A stretch of 64,000 nucleotides of DNA from Pseudomonas mucoides (GTDB taxonomy: Bacteria; Pseudomonadota; Gammaproteobacteria; Pseudomonadales; Pseudomonadaceae): positions 372,001-436,000 of the forward strand of contig NZ_JACOPW010000004.1 in the NCBI RefSeq assembly GCF_015461845.1, given 5' to 3'. This document shows, in pieces, positions 54,773-63,092 of this stretch (the first letter of the stretch is position 1; the number at the start of each line of letters is the position of its first letter). Position numbers and translations under genes: made by a program. The notes under the pieces are model-generated. The model made no database searches and was not told the origin of the DNA. It worked only from the letters and a program-made list of their open reading frames with translations.

Positions 54773-54991
54773 ATGGATATCGTCATGCTTCACGCTGAAA
54801 ACCAGGATCGCCTGTACCTCATCTCCCCGAGCGACGAACAACAAAACCTTGTGGGAAGCCTCGCCTTCAATGTTCAGGACCGCCACTGGCTGGTGTATTG
54901 CGCGCTGGGCGGGCATCAACATGCGGATTTGCCGGAAGCGGATTTGTTGACCGGAGTGAGTGTGCTGGACTTCTACTCCGAAGCCGCCTGA
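54773..54991 (+). CDS. Small conserved-looking protein, function unknown
   Basis: 72 residues, MDIVMLHAENQDRLYLISPSD..., with a compact acidic sequence and no signal peptide or motif. The ribosome-binding site is weak; an internal ATG at 54785 could also start it. Coding-like composition is the main support. Confidence 0.55.
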   Translation: MDIVMLHAENQDRLYLISPSDEQQNLVGSLAFNVQDRHWLVYCALGGHQHADLPEADLLTGVSVLDFYSEAA

Positions 54992-55006
54992 CACAACACA
55001 TTCCTT

Positions 55007-55090
55007 GTAGGAACGAGCCTGCTCGCGAAGGCGTCGCGTCAGTCGACATCGACTTTGACTGACTCTCCGCTTTCGCGAGCAGGCTCCCAC
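55007..55090. repeat. REP doublet
   Basis: GGAACGAGCCTGCTCGCGAA and the inverted TTCGCGAGCAGGCTCCC are separated by about 45 bases, between the small gene and the yajG terminator. Confidence 0.7.
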
Positions 55091-55117
55091 CGTTGTTCGG
55101 TGACGTAGGCATAAATG

Positions 55118-55154
55118 AAAAAGCCCGGGGCCATTGCTGGCTCCGGGCTTTTTT
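55118..55154 (-). terminator. Terminator after yajG
   Basis: AAAAAGCCCGG pairs with CCGGGCTTTTTT around a GGCC/GGCT-containing loop. It lies 16 bases below the yajG stop on the minus strand. Confidence 0.8.
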
Positions 55155-55169
55155 GATTCTGGCGAAAAG

Positions 55170-55754
55170 TTACTCGCCGAGAACCTGACCCACGGTCGGA
55201 TCCTTGAACAGACGCGTCAACGCATCGCTCAACACATCGCTGACCAGCTTGGTGTTGGTTTCCTGGTTCGGTGCCATGCCGAAACGCTGGTCCAGGGATG
55301 CGCCGTAACGACCGCTGTAACGACGATTGGCGTTCTGCACATCGGAGCGAAAGGTCGCGCCGATGGTCGCTTCAGTCACGTACATGCCTTCTTTAGGCGA
55401 CTGATATTTCAGCTCGGCCAGGGTCACGGTGATTTGCGGTGCGTTCGGTGCATTGTTGGTCGGGGTAAAGCCCAGCAACCGCACGGCCGCTTCGGCCTGC
55501 GCCTGCAGCTTCGGCAGAATCTGTGCGCCCTGCACGGTGATCGCGCTGGTTTCCGGGTACAGGCCGCCGCGCGTGCCCAGCGTTGGCGACGGACGACCGT
55601 CGACCACGCGCACCACCACTGGCTGGCCATGGCCGACCGGCGCCAGCTGAGTGGTCAGCTTGGGCTCAGGGTTCAGTTGTTGCGGGCTGTGGGCGCAGCC
55701 GACGAGGGTCAAACTGGTCACAGTGATTAAACCGAACAACAGGCGTTGCAACAT
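55170..55754 (-). CDS. yajG: YajG family lipoprotein
   Basis: 194 residues with a lipobox at LTLVGC (Cys20). The body matches YajG-type lipoproteins (QPVVVRVVDGRPSPTLGTRGG; VTLAELKYQSPKEGMYVTEATIGA). Probably periplasm-facing in the outer membrane; function unknown. I start at MLQRLLFGLI; the longer frame upstream lacks coding features. Confidence 0.82.
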   Translation of the reverse strand: MLQRLLFGLITVTSLTLVGCAHSPQQLNPEPKLTTQLAPVGHGQPVVVRVVDGRPSPTLGTRGGLYPETSAITVQGAQILPKLQAQAEAAVRLLGFTPTNNAPNAPQITVTLAELKYQSPKEGMYVTEATIGATFRSDVQNANRRYSGRYGASLDQRFGMAPNQETNTKLVSDVLSDALTRLFKDPTVGQVLGE

Positions 55755-55958
55755 GCGCTTCTCTCCAGAATCAGGCACAAACAGGCTTGCAGTATAGCGG
55801 TGGGCCACTGCGGCGAACCAGTGGCCTTCAATCAATACTGAAATGTCTGACAAACCCTTGGGAAAGCGGTTCCTGTCACACATCTGTCATCGTTCATACA
55901 CTGGCACGTAACGGCTAGTGGGCAAACTCCACTGCAGTCCCCCATCAGGTACTTCGCC

Positions 55959-56192
55959 ATGCGCTACCTCATCTCATTGTTCGCGCCACGCCCGTTGCAC
56001 CGTTGCTTTGCCCTGCTCGACAGCAATGGTCATTGCCAGGCGTTCAAGCAGTGCAGCCTCCAGCCGATGGGCGATAGCTGGGTCGAAATCGAAGAAATCC
56101 GCCTCAACTGGCTGCATCAGCCTCTGCCCCCTAGCGCCCGCGTGAGCACCCGCCAGCCACGCGCACGGGTGCAACATCTGTTGACCACCTGA
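55959..56192 (+). CDS. Small protein, function unknown
   Basis: 77 residues, MRYLISLFAPRPLHRCFALLD.... Basic, with two Cys and no recognisable domain. The start has only a weak CAGG site. Accepted tentatively because it ends cleanly and no longer gene competes for the space. Confidence 0.45.
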   Translation: MRYLISLFAPRPLHRCFALLDSNGHCQAFKQCSLQPMGDSWVEIEEIRLNWLHQPLPPSARVSTRQPRARVQHLLTT

Positions 56193-56930
56193 CCGAACGC
56201 CTAATAAAAGTCATTAAACACGTCCATTTCCCTGCGTTTCTTAGATACAATCTCCCCCCGATTATAAGGACGTCTCCTGATCGGGCCTCGCAGCATCGTC
56301 AATGCCTTGGTATTGACACCCCGCACCGCCCACAGAGAGCCGCCCACACAGATCGAGTGAAGCTGGCGCGCTTGCTGTTCCCTGAGCAAAAACCCCGCTT
56401 TTCGCGAATCTGCAGAGCTGTCATTACGCTCGGTCACTGAGCTGTTTGCCCGTTTTGCCTGCCATGTACCCCATGACGGCAATCCATCCGGGCACGGTGC
56501 CAGGCTGGGACAGCCCTTTTTTGAGGTTCACGTCTTCAAAAGAGCGTGAAAAAAACGGGTTTTCACAACTTCACAAGAGTGTGGCGAGCAAATGAATAGT
56601 TTTGCGTCTGAACATGCACCATTAGCGTCTGAAACAGCCCAACGACACAGGACCGAGCGTTCCTCGAATACCGGAGCCTGAAGCCTGTCCGCTACGGATT
56701 TGGTTGCACAAACGGATGTATCGACCATAAGTCGAATTGCCAGTCGCGCGTTCAAATGAGTTCATAGACCTCATTGACCCGGCCGGTAGCGTCCGTCGAA
56801 GTTGCAAAAAATTGCGAAGATTCGGACATGGCGATACTGACCATGAGTACCAGGGGCCTCACTGACACGCCCCGGAACGCCTGGCAGCCATGCCGACAAT
56901 TTGGTGCTGCAGATTTTGGAGACGCGTTAA
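56193..56930. other. 738-bp gap upstream of mqo
   Basis: No convincing gene. Two short minus-strand frames (56201-56482 and 56528-56755) lack ribosome-binding sites and familiar motifs. AT-rich promoter-like elements occur near 56247-56270 (TACAAT on plus, TATAAT on minus). The last 40 bases carry GGAGACGCGTTAA before the mqo ATG. It may hold a long leader, a small RNA or a decayed gene. Confidence 0.5.
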
Positions 56931-58439
56931 ATGGCGCATAACGAAGCAGTCGACGTAGTACTGGTTGGGGCCGGCATCATGAGTGCCACCCTGGCGGTAT
57001 TGCTCAAAGAGCTCGACCCCGCGATCAAGCTGGAAGTCGTCGAGCTGATGGATTCCGGTGCTGCGGAGAGTTCCAACCCGTGGAACAACGCCGGTACCGG
57101 TCACGCCGGGCTGTGTGAGCTCAACTACACGCCACAGGCGGCTGATGGCACCGTCGACATCAAGAAAGCCGTGCACATCAACACTCAGTTCGAGGTGTCG
57201 AAGCAGTTCTGGTCCTACCTGACCAAGAAAGGCACGTTCGGCTCCTGCAAGTCGTTCATCAGCCCGGTGCCGCACCTGAGCTTCGTGCAAGGTGACAGCG
57301 GCGTTTCCTTCCTCAAGGAACGCTTCAAGGTGCTGAGCAAGCACCACGCCTTCGCGGACATGGAATACACCGAAGACAAAGCCAAGATGGCCGACTGGAT
57401 GCCGCTGATGATGCCGGGCCGTCCGGCCGACGAAGTCGTCGCTGCGACCCGCGTGATGAATGGCACAGACGTCAACTTCGGCGCCCTGACCAATCAACTG
57501 CTCAAGCACCTGACCAGCGCGCCCGACGCACAGGTCAAGTACTGCAAGCGCGTGACCGGCCTGAAGCGCAACAACGGCGGCTGGACTGTCAGCATCAAGG
57601 ACGTCAACAGCGGCAACACCCGTGACGTCGACGCGAAATTCGTCTTCCTCGGCGCTGGCGGCGCGGCATTGCCGCTGTTGCAGGCTTCGGGTATCGAAGA
57701 AAGCAAAGGCTTCGGCGGCTTCCCGATCAGTGGCCAATGGCTGCGTTGCGACAACCCGGAAGTGGTCAAGCACCACCAGGCCAAGGTGTACAGCCAGGCC
57801 GCCGTGGGTTCGCCACCGATGTCTGTGCCGCACCTGGACACCCGTGTCGTCGATGGCAGCAAGTCCCTGTTGTTCGGACCTTACGCCGGGTTCACCACCA
57901 AGTTCCTCAAGCACGGTTCCTTCATGGACCTGCCGATGTCGGTTCGCGCCGGCAACATCGGTCCGATGCTGGCCGTGGCGAAAAACAACATGGACCTGAC
58001 CAAGTACCTGGTCAGCGAAGTGATGCAATCGATGGAACAGCGTCTGGAATCCCTGCGTCGCTTCTACCCGGAAGCGAAAGCCGAAGACTGGCGCCTGGAA
58101 GTGGCCGGCCAACGGGTTCAGATCATCAAGAAAGACCCGAAAAAGGGCGGCGTCCTGCAGTTCGGTACCGAACTGGTCGCGGCCAAGGACGGTTCCCTTG
58201 CAGCACTGCTTGGCGCTTCCCCAGGTGCTTCGGTGACGGTTTCGATCATGCTTGAGCTGATCGAAAAATGCTTCCCGACCAAAGCGTCTGGTGAGTGGGC
58301 GGCCAAACTGGCGGAAATCTTCCCGGCTCGGGAAAAGGTTCTGGAGACCGACGCAGCGCTGTATCGCAAGATCAATGCGCACAACAACGTCGCGCTGGAA
58401 CTGGTTGAAGCCAGTAATGAGACCGAAAGCTACGCTTGA
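56931..58439 (+). CDS. mqo: Malate:quinone oxidoreductase
   Basis: 502 residues. The FAD-binding N-terminus is DVVLVGAGIMSATLAVLL, followed by the family blocks SSNPWNNAGTGHAGLCELNYTP and LLFGPYAGFTTKFLK. This membrane-associated flavoenzyme oxidises malate to oxaloacetate and feeds the quinone pool; pseudomonads rely on it in the TCA cycle. The ribosome-binding site GGAGA lies upstream. Order with hpt-upp-uraA fits P. aeruginosa mqoB (PA4640). Confidence 0.95.
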   Translation: MAHNEAVDVVLVGAGIMSATLAVLLKELDPAIKLEVVELMDSGAAESSNPWNNAGTGHAGLCELNYTPQAADGTVDIKKAVHINTQFEVSKQFWSYLTKKGTFGSCKSFISPVPHLSFVQGDSGVSFLKERFKVLSKHHAFADMEYTEDKAKMADWMPLMMPGRPADEVVAATRVMNGTDVNFGALTNQLLKHLTSAPDAQVKYCKRVTGLKRNNGGWTVSIKDVNSGNTRDVDAKFVFLGAGGAALPLLQASGIEESKGFGGFPISGQWLRCDNPEVVKHHQAKVYSQAAVGSPPMSVPHLDTRVVDGSKSLLFGPYAGFTTKFLKHGSFMDLPMSVRAGNIGPMLAVAKNNMDLTKYLVSEVMQSMEQRLESLRRFYPEAKAEDWRLEVAGQRVQIIKKDPKKGGVLQFGTELVAAKDGSLAALLGASPGASVTVSIMLELIEKCFPTKASGEWAAKLAEIFPAREKVLETDAALYRKINAHNNVALELVEASNETESYA

Positions 58440-58450
58440 TTCGGCCCCAT

Positions 58451-58490
58451 AAAAAACGCCCCGTTCTCAGTGAGAGCGGGGCGTTTTTTT
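58451..58490 (+). terminator. Terminator after mqo
   Basis: AAAAAACGCCCCGTTCTC pairs with GAGAGCGGGGCGTTTTTTT around CAGT. Flanking A and T runs make it usable in both directions. Confidence 0.85.
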
Positions 58491-58533
58491 ATGGCCGCGG
58501 AAACGGATGATCCGGGTTATTCAGGGCAACAGT

Positions 58534-58821
58534 TTAACCGCGGGCCTTGGCGATCATCTCGATGTAGTCGGCCGCGTTGCGCTGATCCTTGATCAGGGCG
58601 ACGAAGTCATTGCCGTGCTCATCCTTACCGTCCAGGTCCAGGCCAGCCTCGACGAAAAACGTCAGAAAACGCTCGAAGTCATCGATGCGCAGGCCGCGGT
58701 AAGCCTTGATCAACTTGTGCAGCGACGGCGAAGTGGCGTCGACTGGCTCGAAATCGAGGAACAACTTGATCTGCTCGTCGCCGATCTCGTCACCAATCAC
58801 TTGTTTCTTATCTTTACGCAT
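58534..58821 (-). CDS. PA4642 family protein
   Basis: 95 residues from MRKDKKQVIGDEIGDEQIKLFLDF. Acidic and helical, with a repeated DLDGKDEHGND turn. Named after the P. aeruginosa gene in the same place near mqoB. Function unknown; cytoplasmic. Confidence 0.82.
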   Translation of the reverse strand: MRKDKKQVIGDEIGDEQIKLFLDFEPVDATSPSLHKLIKAYRGLRIDDFERFLTFFVEAGLDLDGKDEHGNDFVALIKDQRNAADYIEMIAKARG

Positions 58822-58884
58822 TGCCGACTCCAGCTCGCAGACATTACACGGGGCGGGCAGTTTACCCCTGCCCGGGCACAAGGC

Positions 58885-59370
58885 TCAACGCGGACGAACA
58901 GCACCGGTATGCAGATCAGCCCAGACATGGCCGTTGGCATAGCTCAGGAACTGGCAATACACCGTGTCATTGCGCAACAAGTCGATTACCACACGGTACT
59001 GCGCCATCGGGTAAAACAGCGTCAGGGTTTTGCTTTTGTCGTCGTAGATCGGCTTTTTCAGGCTTTTGCTTTCGCCATCGAAGTTGACCAGTACCTGGCT
59101 GATGCTCGCGCCCTTATTCAAGGATTTGCCCTTGAGGCGGATCATCACCGGTGACGTGACCGGAATCGGCTGTTGATTGGACTGACGCTGACTGCCGATC
59201 ACCACTGAATACTCGGTGACCTGTAACAGCTGCTGCTGCTCAGGCTCCGCGTCGCGCAGGGTCAGGTCGTCGGGCGGTAAAAACTGCGCATGCATCGGCG
59301 CCGGCGCGGCCGCCAGAGGCAGGCTGAGGCTCAACAACAGGGCGGCACAGCTGCGGATCAAAAGGCTCAT
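58885..59370 (-). CDS. Secreted hypothetical protein
   Basis: 161 residues with a Sec signal peptide (LLIRSCAALLLSLSLPLAAA). The remainder is beta-rich (VVIGSQRQSNQQPIPVTSPVMIRLKGKSL) with no domain I recognise. It occupies the place of the P. aeruginosa PA4643-like gene. I start at ATG 59370, preceded by GGAGCTC. Confidence 0.75.
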   Translation of the reverse strand: MSLLIRSCAALLLSLSLPLAAAPAPMHAQFLPPDDLTLRDAEPEQQQLLQVTEYSVVIGSQRQSNQQPIPVTSPVMIRLKGKSLNKGASISQVLVNFDGESKSLKKPIYDDKSKTLTLFYPMAQYRVVIDLLRNDTVYCQFLSYANGHVWADLHTGAVRPR

Positions 59371-59521
59371 CACGAGCTCCGAAGGCGAGGCCGGATACTC
59401 TAGCATGAGGATCAACCGTGTGATTTGGCGATATAGGTCAATACTTCGCAGTAACAGGCTGGCCATGCTGGACGAGCTTTCAGCCGTCGTTCAACAGTGC
59501 ATCGCCTTCTAGGAAGTGTTC

Positions 59522-61243
59522 ATGACGTTCTCCGTACCCCCGTTGTTCGCGGCCTGGCGTCAGACCTGGCGCGCCGGCTATACCCTCAGACGCTTACGTG
59601 GCGACATCAGTGCCGGGTTAACGGTAGGGATTATCGCCATCCCGCTGGCCATGGCCCTGGCGATTGCCGTCGGTGTCCCGCCCCAGCAAGGGTTGTATAC
59701 GGTACTGATCGCTGCGCCCCTGATCGCCCTGACAGGCGGTTCGCGTTTCAATGTCAGCGGGCCGACCGCCGCGTTCGTGGTCATTCTGCTGCCCATCACC
59801 CAACAATATGGCCTGGGCGGCCTGCTGCTCTGCACCCTGCTCGCCGGTATCATCCTCATTGCCCTGGGGCTGATTCGAGCCGGGCGGTTGATTCAGTACA
59901 TTCCTTATCCGGTCACCCTGGGCTTTACCGCCGGGATCGGCATTGTCATTGCCACCCTGCAATTGAAGGATTTGCTGGGCCTGAACACCGCCGGCCATGC
60001 AGAACACTACGTCGAACAGCTGGGCGTGTTGATTCTGGCGTTGCCCAGCGCCAGGCCAGGGGACGGGATCATCGGCATCACATGCCTGGCAGTTCTTATT
60101 GTCTGGCCAAAGTGGGTGCCGAGGATTCCGGGGCATCTGATAGCGCTGACCGTCGGCGCGCTCCTGGGGTTGGCGCTGGAGCACAACGGGATGGCGGTGG
60201 CGACATTGGGTGAACGTTTCAGCTACATGGTCGAGGGCGTCAGCCATCCCGGCATTCCGCCGTTCCTGCCACGCTTTGATTGGCCGTGGAATCTTCCCGG
60301 TCCCGACGGCCAACCTCTGCACCTTTCTTATGACTTGATCCGCCAATTGATGGCGCCGGCGTTCGCCATTGCCATGCTCGGCGCTATCGAATCCTTATTG
60401 TGTGCGGTGGTGACAGATGGCATGACCGGCAGCAAACACGACCCCAACGCAGAACTGCTGGGCCAAGGCCTGGGCAACCTGATCGCACCGCTGTTCGGCG
60501 GCATTACTGCCACAGCAGCCATTGCCCGAAGTGCCACCAACGTGCGCAGCGGAGCCTTTTCGCCACTGGCCGCCATTATTCACAGCGCAGTGGTGCTGAT
60601 GGCAATACTCGTCCTCGCACCGCTTTTCAGCTACCTGCCGATGGCTGCACTGGCCGCGTTGCTGATAATGGTGGCATGGAACATGAGCGAGGCCCGCCAC
60701 GTGCTGCATACCTTGCGCATCGCGCCTCGCAGCGATGTGCTGGTCTTGCTGACCTGCCTGAGCCTGACGGTGTTGTTCGACATGGTGATGGCCGTCGCCG
60801 TCGGCCTGCTGCTGGCCGCCGGGTTATTCATCAAGCGCATGAGCGACCTCACCGACACCGCCGAACTCCCCCCCGCCTACCATCAGGCCCTGCAGGACAT
60901 GCCGGAGCATGTTCGCTGCTATGCGATACGCGGGCCACTGTTCTTCGGCGCGGCTGAAAAAGCCCTGGGGGTGCTACGCAAATTCAACCCGGAGGTCAAA
61001 GTGGTGATCGTCGAGATGAGCGCCGTGCCGATGCTGGACATGACGGCGCTGGCGGCCTTCGACAATATCCTGAGGGATTACCGCACGGACGGCATCGGCC
61101 TGATTCTGGTGGCGACCGCTCCACGGGTGCGCCTGAAGCTCAGGCGCGCGGGCATCCATCGGGAACAGCGTAAGCTGGCCTACGTGAACAACCTGGAACA
61201 GGCTCGTCGCAAAAGCGAACGCTGGCTGGCCGGGGAAAATTGA
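59522..61243 (+). CDS. SulP family anion transporter with STAS domain
   Basis: 573 residues. The membrane part (about 30-430) carries the SLC26 signature (PLAMALAIAVGVPPQQGLYT) and LFGGITATAAIARSATNVRSGA. The C-terminal STAS domain (about 460-560) is seen in VVIVEMSAVPMLDMTALAAFDNIL. The substrate could be sulfate, bicarbonate or a dicarboxylate. The ribosome-binding site AGGAAG favours ATG 59522 over a GTG two codons earlier. Confidence 0.92.
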   Translation: MTFSVPPLFAAWRQTWRAGYTLRRLRGDISAGLTVGIIAIPLAMALAIAVGVPPQQGLYTVLIAAPLIALTGGSRFNVSGPTAAFVVILLPITQQYGLGGLLLCTLLAGIILIALGLIRAGRLIQYIPYPVTLGFTAGIGIVIATLQLKDLLGLNTAGHAEHYVEQLGVLILALPSARPGDGIIGITCLAVLIVWPKWVPRIPGHLIALTVGALLGLALEHNGMAVATLGERFSYMVEGVSHPGIPPFLPRFDWPWNLPGPDGQPLHLSYDLIRQLMAPAFAIAMLGAIESLLCAVVTDGMTGSKHDPNAELLGQGLGNLIAPLFGGITATAAIARSATNVRSGAFSPLAAIIHSAVVLMAILVLAPLFSYLPMAALAALLIMVAWNMSEARHVLHTLRIAPRSDVLVLLTCLSLTVLFDMVMAVAVGLLLAAGLFIKRMSDLTDTAELPPAYHQALQDMPEHVRCYAIRGPLFFGAAEKALGVLRKFNPEVKVVIVEMSAVPMLDMTALAAFDNILRDYRTDGIGLILVATAPRVRLKLRRAGIHREQRKLAYVNNLEQARRKSERWLAGEN

Positions 61244-61252
61244 GGGTACGGC

Positions 61253-61726
61253 TCAATCAAACTGCGCGCGCATCCACGCCTGATACTCGGCCACACCCGG
61301 CTCGCCTTCACGCGGTGCCCACGGAGCAAGCTCACCTTCACCGACCGGCCGATAAGGGCCGGCTTTGCACTCGAACATCACGCTGTCGGCTTCCAGCACG
61401 ACCAGACCATGAAACACGCCGTGAGGAAGATCAACGCCCACCGATTCGCCAGCCGCTTGCAGAACGCGCGTGTGGATAACGCCTCCAGACTCATCAAAAA
61501 TCAACAGACCGAGACGCCCCCGCAGCACCAACAGCGTTTCCGCCTTGTCATCACTCAGATGCCGATGAGGGGGAATATACGTACTTGGCTGCAAACCCAC
61601 GGCCATGCGATGGCACGGTTCCTCCATCCGATGAAAGTTGTGATGCTGGCGCCCGCGCGGATTGTCCGCAGCTTTCTCGGCCAATTCGGTGAATAACGTT
61701 TGATCAAGAAAGCTCGGCGTGGCCAA
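61253..61726 (-). CDS. WbuC family cupin-fold metalloprotein
   Basis: 157 residues. The cupin metal motif is PPHRHLSDDKAETLLVLRG, with a later HGVFHGLVVL strand. WbuC proteins often sit in O-antigen loci; the role is unknown. It starts three bases after the hpt stop, so it is likely co-transcribed with hpt, which is unusual company for this family. Confidence 0.85.
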   Translation of the reverse strand: MATPSFLDQTLFTELAEKAADNPRGRQHHNFHRMEEPCHRMAVGLQPSTYIPPHRHLSDDKAETLLVLRGRLGLLIFDESGGVIHTRVLQAAGESVGVDLPHGVFHGLVVLEADSVMFECKAGPYRPVGEGELAPWAPREGEPGVAEYQAWMRAQFD

Positions 61727-61729
61727 TGA

Positions 61730-62287
61730 TTACATCCCTTTAACAGCAAAAATGCCGTTGGCATTACGCCAGTAACCCTTGTAGTCCATGCCGTAACCGA
61801 AAATGTAACGGTCGATGCACGGCAGGCCGACGAAATCGGCTTTCAGGTCCGGACGAGCCTTGCGGTCGTGGTCCTTGTCGATCAGCACGGCGGTGTGCAC
61901 TTTGCGCGCGCCGGCGTGTTTGCAGAAGTCGATGATCGCGCCCAGGGTGTGACCTTCATCGAGGATGTCGTCGATGATCAGCACGTCACGATCGATGAAC
62001 GACACTTCCGGCTTGGCTTTCCAGAACAGGTCGCCGCCGCTGGTTTCGTTGCGATAGCGGGTGGCGTGCAGGTAAGAAGCTTCCAGCGGGAAGTGCAGGT
62101 GCGTCAGCAGCTTGCCGGAGAAAATCAGGCCGCCGTTCATCACACAGAACACCACCGGGTTGGAATCCGCCAGTTGATCGTTGATTTGTGCACCGACGCG
62201 GGCGATGGCCGCCTCGACTTCAGCTTCGGTGTACAGGCAGTCAGCCTCTCGCATGATTTGACGGATATGCTCGAGATCAGCGGACAT
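61730..62287 (-). CDS. hpt: Hypoxanthine-guanine phosphoribosyltransferase
   Basis: 185 residues. The PRPP-binding loop is VLIIDDILDEGHTLGAI, with FCVMNGGLIFSGKLLTHL earlier and FVGLPCIDRYIFGYGMDYKG at the end. Salvages hypoxanthine and guanine. I start at MSADLEHIRQ. It is divergent from upp. Confidence 0.94.
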   Translation of the reverse strand: MSADLEHIRQIMREADCLYTEAEVEAAIARVGAQINDQLADSNPVVFCVMNGGLIFSGKLLTHLHFPLEASYLHATRYRNETSGGDLFWKAKPEVSFIDRDVLIIDDILDEGHTLGAIIDFCKHAGARKVHTAVLIDKDHDRKARPDLKADFVGLPCIDRYIFGYGMDYKGYWRNANGIFAVKGM

Positions 62288-62360
62288 GGCGCTCTCCAAG
62301 GGGGGTGGCGGACAGGAAAAGCGGGCAAAGGTACGCATCCCGCACGGCCAGATCAAGCGT

Positions 62361-62416
62361 TTGTGGACTAACGTACTGTATGTCTATAGGACAACACCCT
62401 CGGATAGATTAATCTA
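62361..62416 (+). promoter_or_regulatory. Candidate upp promoter and palindrome
   Basis: TTGTGG (62361), an 18-base spacer and TATAGG (62385) form a moderate sigma-70 promoter pointing to upp. Just below it is a perfect 12-bp palindrome, TAGATTAATCTA (62405-62416), which could be an operator. No regulator is known to me for this sequence. Confidence 0.4.
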
Positions 62417-62451
62417 GGCCGGTTTTTTTGCCCGCCGCCGGAGCCTTTCCC

Positions 62452-63090
62452 ATGCCCATCCTCGAGATCCGCCACCCGCTGATCCGTCATAAACTTGGCC
62501 TCATGCGCCGTGCAGATATCAGCACCAAGAATTTCCGTGAGCTCGCTCAGGAAGTCGGCGCCCTGCTGACCTATGAAGCCACCAAAGACCTGCCGCTGGA
62601 AGCCTACGACATTGAAGGCTGGTGCGGCACCGTGTCGGTCGAGAAAATCGCCGGCAAGAAGATTACTGTAGTCCCGATCCTGCGCGCCGGTATCGGCATG
62701 CTCGAAGGCGTGCTGAGCCTGATCCCGGGCGCCAAGGTCAGCGCCGTGGGCGTAGCCCGCAACGAACAGACCCTGCAGGCCCACACCTACCTGGAAAAAC
62801 TGGTCCCGGAAATCAACGAGCGCCTGGCGATGATCATCGACCCGATGCTCGCTACCGGCAGCTCCATGGTCGCCACCATCGACCTGCTGAAAAAGGCCGG
62901 CTGCCGCGACATCCGCGCCATGGTGCTGGTCGCCGCGCCGGAAGGCATCGCCGCCGTGGAGAAGGCTCACCCCGACGTGACCATCTACACCGCCTCCATT
63001 GATGAAAAACTGAACGAACACGGTTACATCATTCCGGGCCTGGGCGATGCCGGTGACAAAATCTTCGGCACCAAGCAGAAGGACGCTTGA
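62452..63090 (+). CDS. upp: Uracil phosphoribosyltransferase
   Basis: 212 residues. The PRPP loop is IIDPMLATGSSM and the uracil-binding C-terminus is YIIPGLGDAGDKIFGT. Converts uracil and PRPP to UMP. I start at MPILEIRHPLIRHK, the standard N-terminus; an in-frame ATG eight codons upstream is less likely. It is followed two bases later by uraA. Confidence 0.96.
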   Translation: MPILEIRHPLIRHKLGLMRRADISTKNFRELAQEVGALLTYEATKDLPLEAYDIEGWCGTVSVEKIAGKKITVVPILRAGIGMLEGVLSLIPGAKVSAVGVARNEQTLQAHTYLEKLVPEINERLAMIIDPMLATGSSMVATIDLLKKAGCRDIRAMVLVAAPEGIAAVEKAHPDVTIYTASIDEKLNEHGYIIPGLGDAGDKIFGTKQKDA

Positions 63091-63092
63091 GC

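Noticed and set aside
56201..56755. Two small minus-strand frames upstream of mqo
   Set aside because: No ribosome-binding sites, odd composition and no motifs; listed only as part of an unexplained gap.
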